A stretch of DNA of 13,475 nt from Bacteroidota bacterium. Its GTDB lineage: Bacteria > Bacteroidota > Bacteroidia > Chitinophagales > Chitinophagaceae. Shown here piece by piece: positions 7,065 through 12,944 of this stretch. The DNA is taken from assembly GCA_005883855.1 (NCBI GenBank), contig VBAU01000248.1, positions 1 through 13,475 of the forward strand. The letters run 5' to 3'. The notes beneath the pieces are model-generated. The model was not told the DNA's origin and did no database searches. It saw nothing but the letters and a program-made list of their open reading frames with translations. Within the stretch, counting starts at the first letter, position 1. Every line of letters begins with the position of its first letter. Made by a program: the position numbers and the translations under genes.

Positions 7065-7511
7065 ATGAAAAGACAGGAGTGGAACAATAGAATGGCCGCC
7101 GTGTTTGTTGGGCTGGTGACAACGATTTTAATTTCTTTGATTTTTTTCCCCTTAGTCAGAATCATATTAAGCAAATATCTTCACCTGTACCTTTTCACAG
7201 CAGCGCCGCCAGATGTCTGGAAGGATGATATGATCGTAGAGATGACCCTCTATGTGTGGCTGCTCATTTCTTTCTCGGGCGGCGGTTTTGTGGCTGCCTC
7301 AATAGCAAGGAACAAGGAGTTTTTCAGCATTATCATTCTCATCATTGTCACCTTCCTCGCGGCGAACATTATCTCCAAAGGGCGCTTGTTTGAATCGGAC
7401 AGGTTGTCGATAATCATTCAACTACTAAACCCCATCGGTTACTTGACAGGTTGGCGAATCGCACTTCAGTACAAACAGCGAAAACTTAAAGAGGTGGAAA
7501 CTACGTTTTGA
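7065..7511 (+). CDS. Small membrane protein with four predicted helices, function unknown
   Basis: A 148-residue protein that I do not recognise. Four hydrophobic stretches are visible: about 12-35, 57-80, 86-104 and 113-134, with a basic C-terminal tail (QYKQRKLKEVE). Helix 2 carries a small-residue run (FSGGGFVAASIA) and helix 4 an LNPIGYLTGWRIAL motif, which suggest helix packing but no catalytic site. Two starts are possible: 7065, or 7092 (M10), which has AGGAG at 7075-7079 ahead of it and lies further from the candidate promoter. The 3' end overlaps the convergent pyrF gene by 11 nt. Base composition and codon use do not stand out from the neighbours by eye. Confidence 0.7.
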   Translation: MKRQEWNNRMAAVFVGLVTTILISLIFFPLVRIILSKYLHLYLFTAAPPDVWKDDMIVEMTLYVWLLISFSGGGFVAASIARNKEFFSIIILIIVTFLAANIISKGRLFESDRLSIIIQLLNPIGYLTGWRIALQYKQRKLKEVETTF

Positions 7512-8358
7512 GATAACACGCCATCTCGTGTTGATATTGAGCAGCGACTGTCCGGGCTTGTCCGGCAAAATTCTCTTTCTCCGAAGCATAAATAATGGCG
7601 CGACTCACGTTAACAAGCAAACCCACATCATTTTGCATCATTGCTTTTTCTGAAATTTCTTTGAGGCTGCCGCCTTGCGCACCCACACCAGGAACCAGGT
7701 AAAAGTGTTGTGGAGCTATTTTACGAATGCCCGCGAATTCATTTGCCTGCGTAGCGCCGACTACGAACATGAGGTTATTCGGGCTCCCCCATTTAGAAAC
7801 TTTTTCCAAAACCATTTGATACAGAAACTTGTTGTCCTGCTTTTCAATATGAATGCCTTCGTCCAGCAGATCGGTCTTGCTGATGAACCTTTGCAGTTGA
7901 AAATCCTCTGCTCCAACGTTAGAAGTAAGGCCGAGGACGATCGCCCATTTGCCTTCGTGTTCCAGGAATGGCTTCACGCTGTCCTCGCCCATATATGGTG
8001 CGACAGTTACAGCGTCAAATTTCAGCGTTTCAAAAAATGCCCTGGCATATTGTGACGAGGTGTTGCCTATATCGCCGCGCTTTGCATCAGCAATTTTAAA
8101 ATGTTCTGCTGGGATATAATTCACTGTTTTCTCCAGGCTCTCCCATCCCCTGGCACCGAGCGCTTCATAAAACGCAGTATTGATTTTGTAACTGACGCAG
8201 AAATCTTTGGTGGCATCAATGATCTGCTTGTTGAACACAAACAGCGGATCAGCATTTGATAAAAGGTGTTTGGGAATTTTTGCGATGTCGGTGTCAAGAC
8301 CGACGCAGAGATAAGATCGCTTGGAAAAGATTTGGTCAACAAGCTGTTGACGGGTCAT
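7501..8358 (-). CDS. pyrF: Orotidine 5'-phosphate decarboxylase, class II
   Basis: A 285-residue cytoplasmic enzyme that converts OMP to UMP, the last step of de novo pyrimidine synthesis. The N-terminus contains the LCVGLDTDIAKIP motif, and the catalytic signature FKIADAKRGDIGNTS gives D91, K93 and D96, the Asp-x-Lys-x-x-Asp network of this family. The VAPYMGEDSVKPFL and LVPGVGAQGG segments are typical of the longer class II (Mycobacterium-like) enzymes rather than the short E. coli form. It is the last gene of the cluster, 24 nt after the kynureninase stop. A TATCTTTG box (8370-8363 on the minus strand) lies 4 nt before its ATG, so it may also have its own promoter. Its tail overlaps the convergent membrane protein gene by 11 nt. 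Confidence 0.96.
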   Translation of the reverse strand: MTRQQLVDQIFSKRSYLCVGLDTDIAKIPKHLLSNADPLFVFNKQIIDATKDFCVSYKINTAFYEALGARGWESLEKTVNYIPAEHFKIADAKRGDIGNTSSQYARAFFETLKFDAVTVAPYMGEDSVKPFLEHEGKWAIVLGLTSNVGAEDFQLQRFISKTDLLDEGIHIEKQDNKFLYQMVLEKVSKWGSPNNLMFVVGATQANEFAGIRKIAPQHFYLVPGVGAQGGSLKEISEKAMMQNDVGLLVNVSRAIIYASEKENFAGQARTVAAQYQHEMACYLKT

Positions 8359-8362
8359 GAAG

Positions 8363-8370
8363 CAAAGATA
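8363..8370 (-). promoter_or_regulatory. Candidate -7 promoter box TATCTTTG for pyrF
   Basis: An exact TAnnTTTG match on the minus strand in the kynU-pyrF gap, four nt before the pyrF ATG. It would allow pyrF to be transcribed apart from the upstream catabolic genes, but from or very near its start codon. No -33 box is seen, so chance is possible. Confidence 0.35.
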
Positions 8371-8382
8371 CAGTTTGAGTGG

Positions 8383-9675
8383 CTATTGATTAAGGATGGT
8401 CGCAATAATATTTCCAAACTCCCACACTTCTTCAAATGTGTTGTACAAAGGCACGGGCGCTATACGGATCACATTTGGCTCTCGCCAATCAGCCATCACT
8501 CCCTCTTTGTTCAGTGCCTCGAACACGTGCTTTCCTCTTTCCAGCATCAACATAGAAACCTGGCAGCCCCTCTCGTTTTCACGTTGATAACTGGCTGGAC
8601 GTGGAGTAATAAATTCAATGGTTTTTTGAGAAGTCATTTTATTTACTTCATCGAGGATGAACCACAAATAGTCGTTTAATAATTTTCGTTTGGTCTGTAG
8701 ATTTTGCCAGCCAGCTTCTTCGAAAATGGCTAGCGCTGCTTTGTGGGATGCGTACAACAAAAGTGAGGGAGTGCTCAATTGCCAGCCTTCAGCGGTTGGA
8801 ATGGGTCTGAACCCTTTTTCCATGTTGAATCTTGTTGCTCTGTTATAACCCCACCAGCCAGCGAATCGTTTTATGTTCTCGTCGCGGTGAAATCGATCAT
8901 GCACATAACAACCGCCGACAGCACCCGGGCCGGAATTCAAATATTTGTAACTGCACCAGCAGGCGAAGTCAACATCCCAATCATGGAGTCGCAACGGAAT
9001 ATTCCCCGCAGCATGGGCAAGGTCAAAACCGGCAATCATGCCGGCATGATGAGCTGCCTTTGTAATCCTTGCTATGTCGAACACCTGGCCGGTGTAATAA
9101 TTTACTCCGCTGAACATTACCAGCGCTAGTTCATCTTTGTACTTATGGATTGCATCTAAGATGTCTTCATTTCGAATCAAATGCTCTCTTTTTCGTGGCT
9201 CTACTTCAATTATGATCTCATCCGGATTCAAATCGTACTTGCGCAGATGCGTTTCAAACATGTATTGGTCGCTGGGGAAAGCTTTGGCTTCGCATAATAT
9301 TTTGTTCGCTCGTCCTTTGGGTTTGTAAAAGCTCACCATCATCAAATGAAGATTGACGGTAAGTTGATTCATTACGGTGAGTTCGGATGGCAAAGCCCCA
9401 ACGATCCGCGATAGTACTTGGGTGAGTTGATCATGATAATTCATCCACGGAGCATCTCCGTTGAAAAAAGCTTCTACTCCATAACTTCCCCATTGGTCTA
9501 AGATCTTTTCGATTTCCTGTTTCACATTCTTAGATTGGAGCCCCAGTGAATTCCCTAGAAAATAAATTTGCTCTTTGCCATTCAATGTAGGAATAATAAA
9601 TCTCTCTCGAAATTCTTTCAGAGAATCCTGCCAATCCAATTGCCGCGCAAATTCTAAGGTATTTTCAAATTGCAT
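8383..9675 (-). CDS. kynU: Kynureninase
   Basis: A 430-residue PLP enzyme cleaving kynurenine (or 3-hydroxykynurenine) to anthranilate (or 3-hydroxyanthranilate) and alanine. Characteristic motifs are YFLGNSLGLQSK (38-49), a GVEAFFNGDAPWMNYHD segment (66-82), MNQLTVNLHLMM (102-113), FDLAHAAGN (217-225, D218 and H221) and the PLP lysine K244 in CWCSYKYLNSGPGAVGG. FAGWWGYN (271-278) is also typical. Length fits the family. It is preceded by the SDR gene with a 22-nt gap filled by a dispersed repeat that touches the start codon, and followed by pyrF. No kynurenine monooxygenase, 3-hydroxyanthranilate dioxygenase or tryptophan dioxygenase gene is in the window, so whether it serves NAD synthesis or tryptophan breakdown is open. 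Confidence 0.96.
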   Translation of the reverse strand: MQFENTLEFARQLDWQDSLKEFRERFIIPTLNGKEQIYFLGNSLGLQSKNVKQEIEKILDQWGSYGVEAFFNGDAPWMNYHDQLTQVLSRIVGALPSELTVMNQLTVNLHLMMVSFYKPKGRANKILCEAKAFPSDQYMFETHLRKYDLNPDEIIIEVEPRKREHLIRNEDILDAIHKYKDELALVMFSGVNYYTGQVFDIARITKAAHHAGMIAGFDLAHAAGNIPLRLHDWDVDFACWCSYKYLNSGPGAVGGCYVHDRFHRDENIKRFAGWWGYNRATRFNMEKGFRPIPTAEGWQLSTPSLLLYASHKAALAIFEEAGWQNLQTKRKLLNDYLWFILDEVNKMTSQKTIEFITPRPASYQRENERGCQVSMLMLERGKHVFEALNKEGVMADWREPNVIRIAPVPLYNTFEEVWEFGNIIATILNQ

Positions 9676-9710
9676 ATTGCCTATTGCTTATTGCCTACTA
9701 AAGACTGCCG
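9676..9710 (-). repeat. Dispersed TTGCCTATTGCC-type repeat between SDR and kynU
   Basis: This stretch resembles the repeat at 2431-2468: TTGCCTACTaaaGACTGCC here against TTGCCTACTgcgGACTGCC there, 16 of 19 identical. On the coding strand it supplies the last codons and TAG stop of the SDR gene and fills the gap up to the ATG of kynU. Confidence 0.65.
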
Positions 9711-10483
9711 GTTCTTCCACCATCAACAGGAATACTTACGCCATTCACATACGACGCTGCCGGAGAAGCAAGAAACGCTGCCACCGCGGCAATTTCTGAT
9801 GGCTCGCCAAAACGTTTCATCGGAATTTCTTCCTTCATGTTTTTCTCCACGACGTCAATGACCACGTTTCCTCTTTTGGCGGTCGCTTCCATTACCGAAG
9901 CAAGTCGTTGAGTTGTGATCGATCCGGGTAAAAGATTGTTTACAGTGATATTAAATTGTCCAAGTTCGTTTGCCATGGTCTTGGCCCATGAAGCCACTGA
10001 GCCACGAATGGTATTGGAAACTCCCAGGTTTTTCAAAGGGATTTTCACCGAAGTAGAAATGATATTGATGATGCGACCATACGCCTCCTTTTTCATTGAA
10101 GGAACAACAGCCTTGGTGAGAATATGATTGCAGATGAGATGCTGGTCAAATGCTTTTAAGAAATCTTCTTCTTTCGCATCCATGATCGTCCCGCCCGGCG
10201 GTCCGCCCGTATTGTTGATTAAAATATGGACGGAATGTTTTGCGACGTGTGCTTCTATCGCCTGTTTAACTTCCTGTGGTTTGCTGAAATCGGCTACGAT
10301 GTAATTATGCTCTTGTCTTAATGCTGTGTCGAGGTTATGGATAACTTCTTTTAATGTTTCCTCATTTCTTGCCATCAATGTGCAATTAGCCCCTAGCAAA
10401 GCAAGTTCCTCAGCGATGGCGAGGCCAATACCTTGTGTGCTTCCGCAAATGACCGCGTTTTTTCCTTCGAGGGAAAGATTCAT
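9698..10483 (-). CDS. SDR-family dehydrogenase-like protein with replaced Tyr/Lys pair
   Basis: A 261-residue classical-length short-chain dehydrogenase/reductase fold. The nucleotide-binding motif is CGSTQGIG (13-20), the beta4 motif reads NNTGG (90-94) instead of NNAG, and the substrate-loop region LPGSI (185-189) and C-terminal VNGVSIPVDGG (246-256) are present. The catalytic Ser fits S143 (IISTS). Thirteen residues on, where YxxxK is expected, the sequence is SNTIR: S156 replaces Tyr and R160 replaces Lys. Such SDRs form a recognised divergent set, from memory; whether they are oxidoreductases is unclear. The ATG overlaps the TGA of the PaiB-like gene (ATGA), indicating translational coupling. 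Linkage to kynureninase suggests a role near kynurenine metabolism, but the substrate is not known. The stop codon lies in a dispersed repeat. Confidence 0.88.
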   Translation of the reverse strand: MNLSLEGKNAVICGSTQGIGLAIAEELALLGANCTLMARNEETLKEVIHNLDTALRQEHNYIVADFSKPQEVKQAIEAHVAKHSVHILINNTGGPPGGTIMDAKEEDFLKAFDQHLICNHILTKAVVPSMKKEAYGRIINIISTSVKIPLKNLGVSNTIRGSVASWAKTMANELGQFNITVNNLLPGSITTQRLASVMEATAKRGNVVIDVVEKNMKEEIPMKRFGEPSEIAAVAAFLASPAASYVNGVSIPVDGGRTGSL

Positions 10484-11118
10484 GAACGAAAAACTTTTGG
10501 CCTTCTTTTTTCCATAAGATCACCGAGCTCTTTTGCATCACCCTCCTGCTGTTTTAATTCCTTTACGATGTTATCGTAACTTTTTTCATCACGGTTCTGA
10601 CTGAGCTTATGAACATTGTCCAATTCCGTTACTTCAATTTCAAAAGCCACGATCGCTTTTATCATTTTTTCTTTGTACCCGACCGGCAGGTTATCGTAAA
10701 TGGTTGAAGACTGAACATTGTTATTTTCAAAATGCAGCGAGAGTTTTTTCAGTAACTCTACCAGGCTGCCCTCATCCAAAAATTTAATTTGCCCTCTTGC
10801 ATGTACAGAAATATAATTCCACGTTGATGCCTGCTGGGGATTACCTGCATACCATGTTCCACTGACATAAGTATGTGCACCGGTAAAAAGTGCAAGCACG
10901 TTTGGATTTTGTTCAAGAGCGGAGTGATGATCTGATTTCCTGGCTATGTGCCCACGGATAAAAAGATTCTCCGCGGTTTGCTCGATCAACACAGGAATTT
11001 GCGTAGCTACTATCCTGCCATTGTTATCGCAACCTATTAAAGTGATGAAGGGATGGCTGCGCATAAATTCTACGATTTTCTCTTTGTCCGGTTCCTTATA
11101 GTGAGGATAGTTGTACAT
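10480..11118 (-). CDS. FMN-binding split-barrel protein, PaiB family
   Basis: A 212-residue protein of the PaiB family, annotated in many genomes as an FMN-binding negative transcriptional regulator; PaiB of Bacillus gave the name, but a DNA-binding role is doubtful for most members and a flavin or haem-linked redox role is possible. Family motifs: an N-terminal MYNYPHYKEPD, IPVLIE (41-46), GHIARKSDHH (56-65), HTYVSGTWY (82-90), TWNYISVHARG (99-109) and KLSQN (171-175). The C-terminus is charged (KRRPKVFRS). It is the first gene of the minus-strand cluster and overlaps the SDR gene by 4 nt. No clear -7 box is seen upstream; a chain of overlapping hairpins lies about 75-125 nt before the start. 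Confidence 0.9.
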   Translation of the reverse strand: MYNYPHYKEPDKEKIVEFMRSHPFITLIGCDNNGRIVATQIPVLIEQTAENLFIRGHIARKSDHHSALEQNPNVLALFTGAHTYVSGTWYAGNPQQASTWNYISVHARGQIKFLDEGSLVELLKKLSLHFENNNVQSSTIYDNLPVGYKEKMIKAIVAFEIEVTELDNVHKLSQNRDEKSYDNIVKELKQQEGDAKELGDLMEKRRPKVFRS

Positions 11119-11194
11119 GACGTGAAGTTAAGAATTGAAAGTTGTTCAACAATTTAGAGCTCATCTCAAAAAGTCTCGAAAAGGAATTTCCAAA

Positions 11195-11243
11195 CGGCGT
11201 ACTTACGCCGAGTCCCCATTGGGAGACTCGGCTACAGCCCGAG
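11195..11243 (-). repeat. Chain of three mutually exclusive hairpins upstream of the paiB-like gene
   Basis: CGGCGTA/TACGCCG (11195-11210), GCCGAGT/ACTCGGC (11207-11232) and CTCGG/CCGAG (11227-11243) overlap in sequence so that neighbouring stems compete for the same bases. The arrangement lies in the gap between the lipoprotein gene and the PaiB-like gene. It may be part of a repeat element or an attenuator-like leader; no T-run follows. Confidence 0.5.
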
Positions 11244-11284
11244 GTATTTCAGAACCACGTGCTTAATCTCTGCGCCCTTCGCGA

Positions 11285-11476
11285 CTTCTTTGTGTTCTTT
11301 GCGTCCCAAAGAGTGGACGCGGAGAGCACTAAGGAGCGCAAAGCACGCTTAGAAATTTATATTGCACCCGTAGAGTCCAGGATGAGGTCCGCGGAATAGT
11401 GAACAGAACGCACAAGTGTGCGACGCAACGAACGCCGAACAGAATTTCAACAGCTGGCTACATAAAAAAACCTCAA
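11285..11476 (-). repeat. Composite dispersed repeat, copy 2
   Basis: The 11119-11472 gap has no supportable gene. On the minus strand 11476-11410 is homologous to copy 1 (6782-6850), starting TTGAGG and ending CACTTGTGC. Further along is a long imperfect hairpin, 11285-11306 with 11315-11336, which pairs at 21 of 22 positions (four G-T) around an 8-nt loop and is centred on GCGTCC/GGACGC, the same palindrome as in copy 1. The flanking CTCTGCGCCC and GCGCAAAGC text also resembles copy 1. The element sits just 3' of the lipoprotein gene, whose stop codon it nearly touches. Confidence 0.7.
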
Positions 11477-11640
11477 TGTTTATTATGCCCGGGTGCAAAA
11501 GAACTGGCTGATTGAGTGCCCGCTACTTTTTTTGCTTGTCCGGGAGGTAGGTGGCCGTTTGATCTCGACGTGAGTTTTACAGAGCAAGAGACAAAAGACA
11601 AAATAATTACCAGGAACAGGATTGAGGCAAGATTTTTCAT
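11473..11640 (-). CDS. Small putative lipoprotein with PPGQAKK...FAPGH motif
   Basis: A 55-residue open frame, ATG at 11640 to TGA at 11473-11475. Residues 1-18 form a lipoprotein-type signal (MKNLASILFLVIILSFVS) followed by C19, the probable lipidated cysteine (FVSC is a slightly atypical lipobox). The mature part is about 37 residues, basic and Pro/Gly-rich, with LPPGQAKK (31-38) and SASSFAPGH (44-52). This pair of motifs recurs, from memory, in short Bacteroidota lipoproteins of unknown function, sometimes given doubtful names, which is why I take this as a real gene despite its size. It starts 32 nt after the mrp stop on the same strand and is probably co-transcribed with it. No good Shine-Dalgarno site is seen. 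Its 3' end abuts dispersed-repeat copy 2. Confidence 0.72.
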   Translation of the reverse strand: MKNLASILFLVIILSFVSCSVKLTSRSNGHLPPGQAKKVAGTQSASSFAPGHNKH

Positions 11641-11672
11641 AGTGATGGAATTTGCCCCAAAATACTCTTTCC

Positions 11673-12767
11673 TTATGAAACCACCGATGTGACTTTTGCT
11701 TGTTCGATATTCGCATTTCGCATAGCAATACTCCGTACGACATGAGCAGCAAAATCGCGAAACGCTTTCTTCGTGATCTCATCGTCGCCCATCATCACGG
11801 GCACTCCTTCATCACCACCTTCGCGAATACTTTGCACCAATGGAATTTGACCAAGGAAGGGAATATCGTATTCTTCAGCCAACCGCTTGCCGCCTTCTTT
11901 TCCGAAGATGTAATATTTATTTTCGGGCAACTCGGTGGGAGTGAAATAACTCATGTTCTCTACAAGGCCAATGATGGGGACGTTGACTTGTGCCTGGCCA
12001 AACATGGCGATCCCTTTTTTTGCATCAGCAAGTGCGACATCCTGCGGAGTGGTTACGATGACCGCGCCGGTAACAGGAACGGTTTGCACCAACGTTAAGT
12101 GAATATCTCCGGTGCCCGGCGGCATGTCGATGACGAGATAATCCAGTTCATCCCAATACACATCCGTCACGAATTGTCGGATGGCGCTGCTTGCCATGGG
12201 TCCGCGCCAAACAACTGCATTTTTTTCATCTACCAACAACCCAATGCTCATCAGTTTTATTCCATAGCGATCCAGTGGAGCGATCATTCCTTTTTCGCCG
12301 ATCTCGATCATCAAAGGCCGCTCGCCACGAACACCAAACATGATGGGGACGCTAGGGCCATAAATGTCGGCGTCCATCAGTCCAACCTTTGCGCCACCTT
12401 GCGAAAGCGCGAGTGCCAGGTTGGCCGCTACGGTGCTTTTTCCAACGCCACCTTTTCCGCTCACCACCGCAACGATATTTTTTACCTTCGGCAACACAGC
12501 TCCTGCATCTGATCTTTTTGTCGTGGTATTGGACGTAAACCTGACATTGACAACCGCATCCTTATTGACTAACGTTTTTATGGCACTAATACAGGCATTT
12601 TTGATCATATCTTTTAAAGGGCACGCTGGCGTCGTGAGAACAACAGTAAAGGAAACGTAGTTACCTTCTATGGAAACGTCGTTCACCATATTGAGAGAAA
12701 CGATATCTTTCCCAAGGTCGGGCTCCTGCACATTGCTTAACGCTTTTAGGATATCTTCATTCGTCAT
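11673..12767 (-). CDS. mrp: Mrp/ApbC/NBP35-type ATPase, Fe-S cluster carrier-like, without CxxC
   Basis: A 364-residue cytoplasmic P-loop ATPase thought to carry or deliver iron-sulphur clusters. An N-terminal MIP18-like domain (about 1-85) with the TTPACPLKD motif (45-53) precedes the ParA/MinD-like domain: deviant Walker A VSGKGGVGKST (102-112), MDADIYGPS (131-139), WRGPM (187-191), Walker B VIDMPPGTGD (212-221) and TTPQDVALADAKKG (239-252). Where E. coli Mrp has the cluster-bridging CxxC after ENMS, this protein has ENMSYFTPTELPENKYYIFG (270-289) with no cysteine. I recall similar text in other Bacteroidota Mrp proteins, so this may be a lineage trait. A candidate -7 box lies about 113 nt upstream of the ATG. 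It is followed by the small lipoprotein gene and is divergent from the secreted protein at 12945. Confidence 0.95.
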   Translation of the reverse strand: MTNEDILKALSNVQEPDLGKDIVSLNMVNDVSIEGNYVSFTVVLTTPACPLKDMIKNACISAIKTLVNKDAVVNVRFTSNTTTKRSDAGAVLPKVKNIVAVVSGKGGVGKSTVAANLALALSQGGAKVGLMDADIYGPSVPIMFGVRGERPLMIEIGEKGMIAPLDRYGIKLMSIGLLVDEKNAVVWRGPMASSAIRQFVTDVYWDELDYLVIDMPPGTGDIHLTLVQTVPVTGAVIVTTPQDVALADAKKGIAMFGQAQVNVPIIGLVENMSYFTPTELPENKYYIFGKEGGKRLAEEYDIPFLGQIPLVQSIREGGDEGVPVMMGDDEITKKAFRDFAAHVVRSIAMRNANIEQAKVTSVVS

Positions 12768-12879
12768 GAGGGTCTGATTTTTGCGGCTGAATGGTGAGGG
12801 AGAACGGACTGACTTGGCTCCTTTTCTCTCCTGTTATCCGCGGCCTGTTAAAATCGTTGTAAAAACTATTTTTTCAGAG

Positions 12880-12887
12880 CAAAGGTA
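12880..12887 (-). promoter_or_regulatory. Candidate -7 promoter box TACCTTTG for mrp
   Basis: An exact TAnnTTTG match on the minus strand, followed by GC as is common for this box. It implies a leader of roughly 105 nt before the mrp ATG at 12767. No -33 box was found at the usual spacing. Confidence 0.45.
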
Positions 12888-12910
12888 ACTATCAAAGAGG
12901 TTATTTCTTT

Positions 12911-12939
12911 TTTGGTTTAGACAACTTGTCTTTATTTTG
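12911..12939 (+). promoter_or_regulatory. Candidate promoter TTTG-N18-TATTTTG
   Basis: A TTTG -33-like element (12911-12914) is followed after 18 nt by TATTTTG (12933-12939), one base short of TAnnTTTG. The box ends five nt before the ATG at 12945, so the message would have almost no leader. Confidence 0.35.
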
Positions 12940-12944
12940 AGGCG

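Noticed and set aside
11141..11150. GTTGTTCAAC palindrome upstream of the paiB-like gene as an operator
   Set aside because: The arms are only 4 bp; such a motif is expected by chance and no matching site was found elsewhere.
11452..11485. T-run after the lipoprotein gene on the minus strand as a terminator
   Set aside because: The T-run is there, but the upstream bases form no convincing stem, unlike the related site at 6768.
11483..11782. A 99-residue minus-strand frame across the end of mrp and the lipoprotein gene
   Set aside because: It mostly runs out of frame through the well-supported mrp C-terminus and the lipoprotein gene, and has no recognisable domain.
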